Assembly (NCBI RefSeq): GCF_900106795.1
Contig: NZ_FNNS01000009.1
Coordinates: 62,001-126,000, forward strand
From: Aequorivita viscosa
GTDB taxonomy: Bacteria; Bacteroidota; Bacteroidia; Flavobacteriales; Flavobacteriaceae
Reading direction: 5' to 3'
Length of the DNA: 64,000 bases
Made by a program: the position numbers and the translations under genes
In this document: piece after piece, positions 25,526 through 35,042 of the stretch
How the letters are laid out: every line of letters starts with the position of its first letter
Position numbering within the stretch: the stretch's first letter is position 1
The notes under the pieces: generated by a model
Told to the model about the DNA's origin: nothing
Databases searched by the model: none
The model's input: the letters and a program-made list of their open reading frames with translations, nothing else

Positions 25526-27653
25526 TTCTCGGTTTTTGATTGTGGCATTAATCCTGGTCACAGCTCCAGTATTTTCTTCAGAACTAGGTTTCAAAGGATA
25601 CGTTGTTTCGTATAGTGATGATGAAAAAAGCGAACGGTGGGCGAATTATCTTTATAACCATTTATCAAATAGAGCCGAAGACAAGACTATTGTTTTGTTG
25701 CAAAAAGTCTCAAAAGAAAAAAGTATAAAGCGTGGTTATAAATCATTGTTCATCCAGGTTTCTTCAGGATTACAGTTCGATTACTGCATCCAAAATTCGG
25801 CGGAACAGTTAGATATACGAGCACAGAACGATCGCAGCGCCTTATGGATTATTTATCAAGTTATCGGAAATATTTCAATAGAAGATAATCGAATTAATGC
25901 AGCAGATTTTCCGCCCCCAATGATTAATCTTTCAAACAGCTGTAAAAATTTTGATTTTGAATATCGCGAACCACATTTTGCACCAAATCTTCAAACAGAT
26001 TTTGCTCCAATTCTAGGTACAAATAATGTTGAAACAGATTGGGGTATATGGGGGCACAATGTTTCAAGAATAGTTAATAAATACGAAGACGAAAATTTAT
26101 ACGCTCTTGTGGAAGGAAAGAGGGTGGAATCTCAACTTTGCTTCTCATCGCCACAGTTTTTCGAGCACATTAGGTATTTTATCATTGATAACTATGGAAG
26201 AGGAGATGAAACTTCCAACTATTTTATGATAAGCCCACAGGATAACAACTTGGTGTGTACTTGTAGTGAATGTAGTAAATTAGGGAATACTTCAAGCAAC
26301 GCTACACCCGCAGTCTCAAAGTTAGTGTTAAGACTATCGGAGCACTTCCCCGATCATCGTTTTTATATGACTGCCTATCGAACAACAGCAAGCCCTCCTA
26401 CTTTTAAACTACCTAAAAATTCAGGTGTATTTATTAGTACAATAAAACTTCCAAAGGGCATTAAATTAAATAAGAAACAATCAAAAACAAGTCAGTTTTT
26501 AAATCAGTTAAATGAATGGCGTAGTATAACAGATAATATTTACTTGTGGGATTATGCGGCTAATTATGATGATTACCTAACACCAATTCCTGTTTTATTC
26601 GGTTTACAACAGCATTTGCAGTTTTTTAAAAACAATGGGGTAAAGGGTGTTTTTATTAATGGTAGTGGTTACGATTATTCTTCATTTGACGGCATGAAAA
26701 CGTATGTCATCGCTGCATTAATGATGGATACACAAGCTAATGTAGAGGAACTTTGTCGAAGGTATTTTGTAAGCGAATTTCCCGTAAGTGGTAATTTATT
26801 AGCCAATTATTATTTGTCACTAGAACAGAATTACGCCGAAAAAAATAAAGCTTATAATCTGTATGGAGGAATGCGTGATAACCTGAAAACGTATTTAGAT
26901 GCAACTAAATTTATTACTTTTTATGAAGCGGTAGAAACGTTACTTCCAATAATAAGAGGTGAAGAGTGGAATAAATTGTTGAAGTTGTATACAACACTAA
27001 CCTTTACACGGCTACAAATTGCATATACCACAACCACTGGAAAATGGGGCTACGGAATTGTAAACGGAAATAAATTGATTGTGAAACCCGAAATAAGCGA
27101 ATATGTAAACCTATTGGGTAGATATGTGGCATATTCGGATATGGCAAACTACGACGAAATAGGAAATACACTTGAAGAGTATACTGCTGAATGGAATGCG
27201 CTAATAGCAAAACATAGCTTTCAAAATGCACTTTTGGGCGAAAAAATAGAACTTCTGTCAAAGCCTGATGAAGGTTTTGAATCAGTAAGTTTATTAAATG
27301 ATGGCACGCCTGGTTTTCCTCAGGATTATCTTCAAGGTTGGTATTTGTTTAGTGGCGATAAACTTCAATTACAATTTTCCACAACAAATTTGCAGAACAC
27401 AAATACTTTACGTCTTAGGTTTTTAAATAATCCTAGACAAGGCTTGCTTTCACCTGAAAAAATAGAAATCTTGGCAGATGGTAAACCTTTAAAAATGATA
27501 GCATCTAATAAAATAAAAATTGTTGGAAATACGGCTTCGTGCGATATTGATATCGATTTTTCTAAAATGAAAAATGTAGTTATTAAAATGACTCCAAAAG
27601 AAGCTAAAAAGAGTATTATTGCTTGTGATGAGGTTCAAATTTTAAAATTATGA
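25512..27653 (+). CDS. DUF4838 family, glycoside hydrolase-like protein of the exopolysaccharide operon
   Basis: 713 aa from ATG 25512 (MWLFNSRFLIVALILV, signal peptide to about residue 24), overlapping the barrel gene by 14 nt. The DUF4838 core shows ISPQDNNLVCTCSEC with Cys249, Cys251 and Cys254 (a possible metal site), RFYMTAYRTT, NIYLWDYAANYDDYLTPIP and GVKGVFINGSGYDYSSFDGM. DUF4838 proteins resemble alpha-glucuronidase-type TIM barrels. The C-terminal 100 residues look like a beta-sandwich, possibly carbohydrate-binding. It probably trims or modifies the exported polymer, or cuts it within the periplasm, as PelA/PgaB do in their systems. Activity untested. Confidence 0.75.
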   Translation: MWLFNSRFLIVALILVTAPVFSSELGFKGYVVSYSDDEKSERWANYLYNHLSNRAEDKTIVLLQKVSKEKSIKRGYKSLFIQVSSGLQFDYCIQNSAEQLDIRAQNDRSALWIIYQVIGNISIEDNRINAADFPPPMINLSNSCKNFDFEYREPHFAPNLQTDFAPILGTNNVETDWGIWGHNVSRIVNKYEDENLYALVEGKRVESQLCFSSPQFFEHIRYFIIDNYGRGDETSNYFMISPQDNNLVCTCSECSKLGNTSSNATPAVSKLVLRLSEHFPDHRFYMTAYRTTASPPTFKLPKNSGVFISTIKLPKGIKLNKKQSKTSQFLNQLNEWRSITDNIYLWDYAANYDDYLTPIPVLFGLQQHLQFFKNNGVKGVFINGSGYDYSSFDGMKTYVIAALMMDTQANVEELCRRYFVSEFPVSGNLLANYYLSLEQNYAEKNKAYNLYGGMRDNLKTYLDATKFITFYEAVETLLPIIRGEEWNKLLKLYTTLTFTRLQIAYTTTTGKWGYGIVNGNKLIVKPEISEYVNLLGRYVAYSDMANYDEIGNTLEEYTAEWNALIAKHSFQNALLGEKIELLSKPDEGFESVSLLNDGTPGFPQDYLQGWYLFSGDKLQLQFSTTNLQNTNTLRLRFLNNPRQGLLSPEKIEILADGKPLKMIASNKIKIVGNTASCDIDIDFSKMKNVVIKMTPKEAKKSIIACDEVQILKL

Positions 27654-28153
27654 AGTATAATATATTCGCATATTTTCTTTTGGCTTTGCTATCTGTAAGT
27701 TGCGCAGATATTAAAAATAGAAAAACGACCATTGAAGTTGTAGATAATAATCGTCATTACTATCCTGTGTTGGCAGGACAAAAGCTTGATATTGTCTTTC
27801 CTATTAAAAACACAGGAAATAACCCGCTTGTTATATCAGATGTAATCACTTCTTGTGGTTGCCTTGTGTCTAAAAAATCCTCAATAGAAGCCATTCCAGA
27901 AGGAGATGAACGTTTATTGATTTTAGAATACAACAGTGCTAAAAACGTTGGCTTTGTAGATCACTATATTACCTTGTTTGGCAATTTTGAAGGAACAGAT
28001 ATGTACGAGATTAAGTTTGATGTAAACGTGGTTCCTAGTGCTCATTATACCAAGGATTACGAAGAACTATACCAAGAAGAAAAAGATAAAGACGGCAATA
28101 TAAAAAGTTTCGTCGATGGCGATGAAAACAATAAAAGTTATTATATGGACTAA
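27650..28153 (+). CDS. DUF1573 lipoprotein, last gene of the exopolysaccharide operon
   Basis: 167 aa. Lipobox with Cys18 (LLSVSC) and then ADIKNRK. The DUF1573 domain covers residues about 30-130 with the family signature VISDVITSCGCLVSKKS and the strand KLDIVFPIKNTGNNPLVI, an Ig-like beta-sandwich with a conserved CGC. The C-terminal 40 residues are highly acidic (LYQEEKDKDGNIKSF, FVDGDENNKSYY). It overlaps the DUF4838 gene by 4 nt. DUF1573 lipoproteins are frequent in Bacteroidota envelope operons, but their job is not known; an outer-membrane lipoprotein partner for the exporter is a reasonable guess. Confidence 0.85.
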   Translation: MKYNIFAYFLLALLSVSCADIKNRKTTIEVVDNNRHYYPVLAGQKLDIVFPIKNTGNNPLVISDVITSCGCLVSKKSSIEAIPEGDERLLILEYNSAKNVGFVDHYITLFGNFEGTDMYEIKFDVNVVPSAHYTKDYEELYQEEKDKDGNIKSFVDGDENNKSYYMD

Positions 28154-28255
28154 TGTTAATATAGCAATACAGCTTCCCAATAAGATGTCTTATTTATCGT
28201 TATATTTCAAAAACTAACTGGTAGTCGAGATGCTCAATTTTCTTGATCTACTATA

Positions 28256-28288
28256 AAAAAATGGTGGGACAATTTCCCACCATTTTAC
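28256..28288. terminator. Terminator of the exopolysaccharide operon
   Basis: AAAATGGTGGGA and TCCCACCATTTT form a long stem over a short AATT-type loop, with A-rich and T-rich flanks, about 105 nt after the DUF1573 stop. Confidence 0.88.
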
Positions 28289-28420
28289 TTGATTTTATTT
28301 TACAATTGTATTTTTTCTTTATTAGTTTTTTGATTGTCCACAATATGCCATAATGCTGTGAATTGTGACATTCTAACACCTTTTATATGTAGTCTCAAAT
28401 AGTAAATACTTTTATATTCT

Positions 28421-28515
28421 GTGTTAATCACCGTGATCTGTGGGATATCTTTCGCATTCTCAGATTTTTGGTTCCCGCCGATCTCGCAGATACTCGCAGG
28501 CTTTTTTACTTGTAC
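28421..28515. repeat. Degenerate intergenic element with GATCT/CGCAGA words
   Basis: The stretch contains GATCTGTGGGATATC, CGCATTCTCAGATTT, GTTCCCGCCGATCTCGCAGA and TACTCGCAGG, i.e. a repeating theme of GC-containing words unlike the AT-rich surroundings. It has no ORF. I recall similar word-rich stretches between genes in other Bacteroidota, but only one clear copy is in this window. Confidence 0.4.
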
Positions 28516-28535
28516 GGCAAAAAGCGGATTTACAA

Positions 28536-31500
28536 TTAGTTTTTAATAATTTTTAAAGTTCTTTCCGTTTCGTTAAAATAGACCTTCATTAAATAAACGC
28601 CTTGAGAAAAATCTTGGATGTTAATTTCAAAGTTTAAACCTTCGGGGTGAAAATTGTTTATCTCTTGCCCATAAATATTATAAAAAACAATTTGGTCTAT
28701 AGGCTCACTCGTTTTGAAGTTAAGCATATCGTTTGTAGGATTTGGAAATACTTTTAAAACTTCTTTTTTTACAATTACATTATTAGATAAGGTGGTTTCT
28801 CCTTCTATAGCTATGTTGTTAAAAACGACTTCTTTACTTTCTTCAGCATACATGTCAGTCCCGTCAAAACGCATTCGCACAGTAAAATCAGGATTGTCAT
28901 TTGCTAGAAGAACATCAGAAAAGTCGAATAGCTTTACTTCAAATGTGTCTGAAATAGTTTCCGAAGGGTTCATTAAGTTGGTTGTTGACCAGTCTGAACC
29001 ATCCCAATAATCTACCAATAAGGTTTGTGCTGCGCCATCAGTACTTACGGCAAAAGAAAGCTTTACGTTTTCTAATTCTGTCGTAGGGATGTGAAATTCG
29101 AGAGTATTTTCCAAATCACCTGCCCTAAAGGGTTGTTTAACTTGAATTCCCTTCATCATATCTGAAGAATAGGGGATGTCGTTATTCGCCTCTGGTCTGT
29201 AATTTAGCGGAGTTGGTGAGTTTTTGCGTTCAAAAGAAGCCTTTCTCCAATTGGGGTCGCCACTTGTAAAAGGATATCCATCTAAACACGAAGTATAAAG
29301 TATAGACGAATTTAAAGCGTTACTAGCATAGGTGGCATCTAAAAATTCAAGAGGTGTGTCGTTTGGAATTTCTCCGTCCATTAACCAGAAATAGACAACT
29401 TCTGGAGATGCTGATCCTGTTACAAAATTGGCTTGAATTTGCATATTTCCAGTTGGAGTTACTTCAATTATAGGGTTAGTTCCCGTAACACTGCCGCTCC
29501 AATGCGAAAATTCATAACCAGGGAACGCAGTAACCTCTAAAGTAACAGGAATGCCTTCAAAATATTTTCCTGTCCAAGGATACGGATTTTCTGGCACACC
29601 TGGAGTTGCTGGGTCTATGTTTATGGTGCTTATTTTTACAAATCCAGCCTCGCTGCTAGAAACGTTTATATCAACGTCTACCACGTTCGAAATTGCAAAA
29701 TAATCTTTTATTTGATTTCTTTGAGCTGTCGGTCGCGTGTTTCCCCAGTCTAATAAATTTGTTTTTTCTGAAGGATCATAAAATTGATCGCGTGGATAAC
29801 GATGTGTGTTTTCTGCCAAATATGGTTCAATTTCATCAAAAGTTTCATGTACTGCATTGTTGAAATATGTTGGTGTAAATACCGTATTCAGTACATCTGC
29901 AAATCGATTGATAAATTGATTCTTAAAACTTTCATTCTCCAACAGGTTGCCTAACAGAATATTATTATCAGATCCACTCGTGATGTCTGAGTAAAATTCT
30001 AACCAATTGGTCTCATCTTTTAAAGACGCTTCAAAATCTTGAACCGATAATCGCCATTTTCCATCGCCATAACCATTATTAACAGGTACGCGAGCTTTCC
30101 AAAAAGCTCTTTCGAAACTATCATTTGCCGCAAAAATTTCTAAAACAAAGTGATCTATAAACGATGCCATATCCAGCATGTCTGTGGCTTGACTATATAA
30201 GGTGGGGTTTGCCATGTTATTATCGATAATAAAATCGCGCATATCTATGTATGCTTGATAATCATCATCACTTCCTTCATCTAATTCGCAATTTACTCCT
30301 TTGCAATCAACAATTGCGACGTTGTCATTGTCTAAGTCGAAGTTTAAGGCATAATGGTGGTCGTCAATTCGATCGCGAACTGCATTGAGGCCCCAATATT
30401 CTCCGTTTATAAAATGAATTACAGGCTTAACTCGTGTAAGGCCATTAAAAATGGGTTGCATCGTTCTGTTAAAAACAACATCATACGAAACCGGACCACC
30501 AGAACCATCACCACGCAACATTATTCGCTTAAACTCATTGTTGTTGGGAACTGTAGCGTCTGGTATTGGACTGTCAAAAAGGTTATGTTCAAAAACACTT
30601 TGCTCATCATAATCGCTTCTTGCGTAAAACCTGAGGTTTTTTATAGCTCTTTTTCTAGAGTTATTTCCGTGTATTCTCAAGCCAGCATTTTGACTCAGCA
30701 CCAAATTTAACTCAGTTCCGTTAGGTTCAAATATTTCTAGATTTACAGGGTATTCATAATCTCTTCCTCGTCGCCAATAGTTGTTCCATTCGGGTCTGTA
30801 TGATTGTGTGTTGTTTGGATTCTCAAGCCGCCAAGTGTCAAAATCAATTCCAGAGGTATATATTCCTTCATTGTAGCCAAACAATAAATTTTCTTGAATC
30901 TGTAGTGAAAGCACAGGGATGTTATACGGATTTCCGCCACTCCAAACAAAAAAAGTTTCGGAAGCTATTTTAGAGGCTATTCCACTTACATACGCTCTGG
31001 CTTTTATAACTGTAGCTTTTCGAACTGGGCTTGGTGGAATGTATAACGGGTCTTGATTGGTGTTTTTTGTTGTTACCTGGTCTGGCTCCAAAGATTTATC
31101 GTAAACATTAATGGCTTGCGAATAAATTATAGATGTGTAACTGTCGGTAAGCATTGGGCCTAATGGATCGCCTACGTCTAAAGGATATTCATTTTTATAG
31201 TTGAAACTTGTCCCTGAAAGATTGTCTATTAAAGGTTCAGATCCGTCTAAGGTATAAACAATTACTGCGTTTGGGTTAGTGTGCGAGATGGTTAAATCAA
31301 ATGCATTGCTGTACAGACCTGATGCTTGCGAAAAAGTTGGAGGAACCAAAAGTTCTGAAAGTCCTGTTCCAGTATTTGAAGCACCAGGAGTGCTCGTGTA
31401 GAAATACCACCAAGGGCCAGTGCCATCTGGTTGCCTTCCGTAGGAAACATCGGGGTCTAAAGCCACACTGGGAGACTCGTCTACCAGTACCGATTGGGCG

Positions 31501-31877
31501 TTGGTTAGTGTTATGGCTTCTCCGCCAGAACTAATTTTAAAATTGGTGTGAAGTGGTTCTCCTACCACGGTGCGATCTTTGTCTGTAGCCCAAATTATTA
31601 CATACGAATTTGCAGCTAAGGTTAACGACGGAAAAACCCATTTAAAAGGAATAGTAGCGTCGTCTGTTAGTCCGAAACCTTGAAGATTAACCGATGAGCT
31701 GCCGTAATTGTGAAGCTCTATCCAGTCTCCATAATCTCCGTCTTCATCAGAAATTGTGGTGTTGTTTGAAGCCATTACTTCGTTAATAGCAATGTCTTGG
31801 GCGTGGGAAATTGTTAATGAAAAAACAAGTAGCACAAGAAGCGCTACTTGTTTTTTCAAAGTGATGTTTGTTTTCAT
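28536..31877 (-). CDS. T9SS-secreted CotH-family protein with lamin-tail domain
   Basis: 1113 aa, signal peptide to about residue 26. Domains in order: lamin tail domain (about 28-150, AINEVMASNNTTISDEDGDY, GDWIELHNYGSSSVNLQGF); chitobiase-like segment (about 175-310, IVYTLDGSEPL); CotH kinase-like domain (about 345-700, LRIHGNNSRKRAIKNLR, WGLNAVRDRIDDHHY, LSVQDFEASLKDETN); an InlB-type beta repeat near 735-800 (VTAFPGYEFSHWSGSVTG); a further beta region; and a T9SS tail (VFPNPTNDMLNFK, IYGQEINN). CotH enzymes phosphorylate proteins; the metal-binding DxD-like motif here is Asp614-Phe-Glu616, so the second Asp is Glu. Single gene on its strand with a poorly defined promoter. Confidence 0.85.
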   Translation of the reverse strand: MKTNITLKKQVALLVLLVFSLTISHAQDIAINEVMASNNTTISDEDGDYGDWIELHNYGSSSVNLQGFGLTDDATIPFKWVFPSLTLAANSYVIIWATDKDRTVVGEPLHTNFKISSGGEAITLTNAQSVLVDESPSVALDPDVSYGRQPDGTGPWWYFYTSTPGASNTGTGLSELLVPPTFSQASGLYSNAFDLTISHTNPNAVIVYTLDGSEPLIDNLSGTSFNYKNEYPLDVGDPLGPMLTDSYTSIIYSQAINVYDKSLEPDQVTTKNTNQDPLYIPPSPVRKATVIKARAYVSGIASKIASETFFVWSGGNPYNIPVLSLQIQENLLFGYNEGIYTSGIDFDTWRLENPNNTQSYRPEWNNYWRRGRDYEYPVNLEIFEPNGTELNLVLSQNAGLRIHGNNSRKRAIKNLRFYARSDYDEQSVFEHNLFDSPIPDATVPNNNEFKRIMLRGDGSGGPVSYDVVFNRTMQPIFNGLTRVKPVIHFINGEYWGLNAVRDRIDDHHYALNFDLDNDNVAIVDCKGVNCELDEGSDDDYQAYIDMRDFIIDNNMANPTLYSQATDMLDMASFIDHFVLEIFAANDSFERAFWKARVPVNNGYGDGKWRLSVQDFEASLKDETNWLEFYSDITSGSDNNILLGNLLENESFKNQFINRFADVLNTVFTPTYFNNAVHETFDEIEPYLAENTHRYPRDQFYDPSEKTNLLDWGNTRPTAQRNQIKDYFAISNVVDVDINVSSSEAGFVKISTINIDPATPGVPENPYPWTGKYFEGIPVTLEVTAFPGYEFSHWSGSVTGTNPIIEVTPTGNMQIQANFVTGSASPEVVYFWLMDGEIPNDTPLEFLDATYASNALNSSILYTSCLDGYPFTSGDPNWRKASFERKNSPTPLNYRPEANNDIPYSSDMMKGIQVKQPFRAGDLENTLEFHIPTTELENVKLSFAVSTDGAAQTLLVDYWDGSDWSTTNLMNPSETISDTFEVKLFDFSDVLLANDNPDFTVRMRFDGTDMYAEESKEVVFNNIAIEGETTLSNNVIVKKEVLKVFPNPTNDMLNFKTSEPIDQIVFYNIYGQEINNFHPEGLNFEINIQDFSQGVYLMKVYFNETERTLKIIKN

Positions 31878-32295
31878 TAATTTGGTTTTTTAGTAATTGA
31901 AATCCGTGAAAATAAATCTGAATGATTTACATAAGTAGTTGTAAATACACCGTAAAAAAGATTTAAATGTATTAAAACTCCTTGTAACATGTAAAAGTAA
32001 TACAAAATACCGTAAATAATTTAAAAAAACATAATTATTGCGGTGGTTGAATGAATTTTTCTTTTTTTTGTATTTGCCGCTAATGATATGTGTAGGAATA
32101 AAGCTTTAATTTTTCCCTATTCTAATTGAATGAAATTGAAATTTTGACGATAATGCCTTTAGGGTGGTTGGGTGTTGTTTTTAAAACCTATTTAAAATTC
32201 CCAATGGTTTGTGTTTATAGAAATACGTTGTTCTTCTTTACTTTATTTCTTTAGTTGAATAAGCCTAATGCGGATGGTAGGGTGTTAATTCGCAC
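31878..32295. other. Intergenic region, nothing recognised
   Basis: 418 bp between two minus-strand genes. AT-rich, no supported ORF, no RNA gene, and only weak promoter-like words on the minus strand for the CotH gene (a TATTTTG near 32005). Confidence 0.4.
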
Positions 32296-33384
32296 TTAAT
32301 AAATAACTGCATTGCCCGTAACAAAAATTAAAAGGGCAATAAAAAAACCGGTGTTAAATGTGAATCCAAGAAAAGCAAACTTGATAAACGTGAGTAAATG
32401 GCTTTGCTGATAAAATCGTTTTAAGGCGAAATAGAAGTAAATCGCTCCCAAAATAATAATATATGGCCAATCTAGTAGACTGGTTTTAAAGATTAACTCT
32501 GGAATGGTTACTAACAGTTTAACAACAAAAACAAAACTGAAAATATGGAAGATGAATATCATATGCTCCATATACGTATACTTCTTTTTTGAATAAAGTA
32601 TCCAGAAAAACAATGTGAATAAAGGCGCGAAAAAGAAAAGAAAGAAGGGCATCTTAGCGCTGAAATAATCAATAAAGGAATATGGGTCTTCTGCTATTTT
32701 TTTTACGGCAACCATTCGTGAATATAACCAACGGTTTTTAAACGAATTTGTATGCTGAAGTTTTTGTAAAGCTTCGGTAGGGGTTTCCAATGGATATCTA
32801 TAATGGTGGCCTAAATACATTGTGCTCCGCTCCACTTGGTTTTCAAAGTATGGTAACGAATCTAATAAACGCTCCGGAAAGTAATTTGGAATATCCAACT
32901 TTTTGGCCATTAGAGTGTCTCCATTTAAATCGGAAATGAATATATCTGGAGGGAGTGAATTGATCTTTTCACTTACTTCCGATTCATTTTTAGCAGTTGT
33001 TAAATTTAGGAAATCGTCTTTTTCTGAAGTATCTATTACTCCGATAAAACCTTTTATCAAAAAGTAAATAATTGATACGCTTAAAAAAAACCGAAATGGA
33101 TTGGCATACTTTAAGCGCTGTCCTGAAACATAGTTTTTAGTGATGCGTCCAGGATGAAATAATAGATCCCGCAAGGTATGGCGAAGTCGGGAGTCGTAAA
33201 CTAAAATACTGCCCAGGAATTCTGAAAGAAAATCTAATACCGAAAGCTGTTTTTTGCTGTTTATTTGTGAGCAATGCGGACAATAGACGTCACTTTTATC
33301 TAAAGGTTGTTTGCAATTCAAACATTCAGTGCCTCGATACCGAAGTGACTTCCTGCTGCTAAATTCTTTTTTCTTGCGTTTCAT
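32296..33384 (-). CDS. DUF3667 membrane protein with zinc ribbon
   Basis: 362 aa. An N-terminal zinc ribbon with two CxxC knuckles (CLNCKQPL and YCPHCSQ, about residues 21-39), then the DUF3667 motif HTLRDLLFHPGRITKNYVSGQR and YANPFRFFLSVSIIYFLI, and several membrane helices (about 100-120, 240-258, 272-295, 300-320 and 330-352). The segment between them is hydrophilic and Ser/Asp-rich. DUF3667 proteins are common in Bacteroidota and of unknown function; a transport or envelope role is assumed from the membrane span. It is downstream of the T9SS Plug gene on the same strand with a 102-nt gap. Confidence 0.8.
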   Translation of the reverse strand: MKRKKKEFSSRKSLRYRGTECLNCKQPLDKSDVYCPHCSQINSKKQLSVLDFLSEFLGSILVYDSRLRHTLRDLLFHPGRITKNYVSGQRLKYANPFRFFLSVSIIYFLIKGFIGVIDTSEKDDFLNLTTAKNESEVSEKINSLPPDIFISDLNGDTLMAKKLDIPNYFPERLLDSLPYFENQVERSTMYLGHHYRYPLETPTEALQKLQHTNSFKNRWLYSRMVAVKKIAEDPYSFIDYFSAKMPFFLFFFAPLFTLFFWILYSKKKYTYMEHMIFIFHIFSFVFVVKLLVTIPELIFKTSLLDWPYIIILGAIYFYFALKRFYQQSHLLTFIKFAFLGFTFNTGFFIALLIFVTGNAVIY

Positions 33385-33486
33385 CGTGCGCTTAAAATAA
33401 GCAGTGTTTTAAGCTTCTAATTTAGTAAGTATTGAAAACCACGTTAGAAATCAGAGTAAAGATAGAGTTCATATACATATTTCACT

Positions 33487-34743
33487 CTAATTATTACTGA
33501 TGTTAATTGAGTTTGCTGCTCCCATACCTATAATTCTGTCGTAGCGAGCGCCGAGGTCTCTAAAATAAACCACTACTGTATAGTCGTTTTCGGTTTGCCA
33601 GAAATCACCACTTACGGCGCCACTGTCCACGGTGCCATCACGGTTAACTACTACATACTTATAGTTGTAGAAACCTTGCTTAAACAAACGTTCGTTTCGG
33701 TAAGAATCACTCTGCTTATCATATTTCATATAAGTGCTACCATCGATTGTCCAATTGTTGAAATTGCCATAAATATGTAATTCTTTATCGCCAAGATCAT
33801 CGTAATATTGAAGGTTAAAGTGAACTCGTACGTATTCCGCTTCTATATCCTGATTTTGTGCATCGACATTTCGAACTACAAAATTTCCGTTTATATCGGG
33901 ATTGTAAGTGTAAGGTTTATTGTATCTAGGTGTATTGGTAAAGAGGTAATTTTCATATACATCGGTTAACGAAACAGACCGAACTCCATTGGTTGCAGAA
34001 CGTTCATCTTTATTGTCAAATGCCAAGAATTCGTTTCCTCCGCCAAACGATGCTTCTTTGTCATATTTATATATTAACTCATTTCCCATTGTGTATTGAG
34101 GAACAAGATCGGTTATACCCGCTTTTAAGTTACTGTTTTGTAACACAAGGGTTTTGACTGTTTGTTTTGGATTGATTAAAAGTAGATTGGGAGAATTAAC
34201 AGTAAACTGAACCACCTGTTTCTCATTGATGTATTTTAAATCTCTCGAACGTTTAATTTCTACACCTACAGAAGCAATACTTTCTGCAACTAAGAATTTT
34301 CGCGAAAAAATAATATCGCCATCACTATTGGTTACACTCAATAAATAATTTCCACTTTTTAATAAACGCCGCGTATCCCTGTTGGGAATAGTAAGCGTAT
34401 AATGTGAATAAATTTGAAGCGTGTTTAAAGAGTTTTCATACGTTGAAATACGAACATCGTCAAATCCGTCTAAGTACTCGCTTTTTGATAAATCGCTAGG
34501 AGACCAGTCAAAATCGTGATGCGTAAGGGTGTAATAAAAATCTTCTTCCTTTCCATTTAGCGCATCAAATGATAGCTGTAATCTATCGCCTAGTCGAATA
34601 ATAGGAAGTTGACTTTGGTCGGTTGCTCCGCGAAATTGTACGGTTCTAATATAAGGCGGTTCTATTTTTTCTTGCAACTGAGCAAAAATTTGAGAAGCGA
34701 AAAGCAAGGAAAATAAGAAGGTTAGTTGTATTTTGTTCATCAT
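33487..34743 (-). CDS. T9SS Plug protein (DUF5103)
   Basis: 418 aa with a signal peptide ending SQIFAQ; Met1 and Met2 are both possible starts. The N-terminal half matches the T9SS plug family: IRTVQFRGATDQSQLPIIRLGD, LQLSFDALNGKEEDFYYTLTHHDFDW (each quoted in part) and the C-terminal half resembles a glycogen-binding or E-set module (LHIYGNFNNWTIDGSTYM, YNYKYVVVNRDG). In the Flavobacterium T9SS translocon, the Plug closes the periplasmic mouth of the SprA pore when PorV is not bound. It is a housekeeping part of the secretion system that exports the T9SS-tagged proteins elsewhere in this window. Divergent from nqrA. Confidence 0.85.
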   Translation of the reverse strand: MMNKIQLTFLFSLLFASQIFAQLQEKIEPPYIRTVQFRGATDQSQLPIIRLGDRLQLSFDALNGKEEDFYYTLTHHDFDWSPSDLSKSEYLDGFDDVRISTYENSLNTLQIYSHYTLTIPNRDTRRLLKSGNYLLSVTNSDGDIIFSRKFLVAESIASVGVEIKRSRDLKYINEKQVVQFTVNSPNLLLINPKQTVKTLVLQNSNLKAGITDLVPQYTMGNELIYKYDKEASFGGGNEFLAFDNKDERSATNGVRSVSLTDVYENYLFTNTPRYNKPYTYNPDINGNFVVRNVDAQNQDIEAEYVRVHFNLQYYDDLGDKELHIYGNFNNWTIDGSTYMKYDKQSDSYRNERLFKQGFYNYKYVVVNRDGTVDSGAVSGDFWQTENDYTVVVYFRDLGARYDRIIGMGAANSINISNN

Positions 34744-34993
34744 AACATTTTAAAAGGCTAATATAAAACAAATTTTGTGCCCGAAGCTGATGTGTAGTTA
34801 GAGAAATAAAACGGAAGTGTAGTTAGCTTTACTATATGCTAATAGGCAAAGTAGGTTTATATAAAAGGGTTGTGCAGAGTTTTTTGAAGCTGTTGGTTCA
34901 TTCAAATTTACCCAAAATCCAGATTGCCGAATGTAACCGATATTTTAAAAATACTATTTCATCTTGTTAAACCTGCAAAATTATACGCTTTTA

Positions 34994-35025
34994 TTGTGCA
35001 ATAGTCTTTTTAATTTTTAAATTTG
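34994..35025 (+). promoter_or_regulatory. Promoter of the nqr operon
   Basis: TTG (34994-34996), 21 nt spacer, TAAATTTG (35018-35025), a full Bacteroidota promoter. Transcription would start near 35030, leaving a leader of about 68 nt before ATG 35098 that contains the palindrome at 35043. Confidence 0.7.
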
Positions 35026-35042
35026 TGCGCTCCAAAAATCGA

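Noticed and set aside
28536-31877. Several plus-strand frames inside the CotH gene (for example 28714, 30354, 31301)
   Set aside because: Shadows of a well-supported gene on the opposite strand; no start signals or family features.
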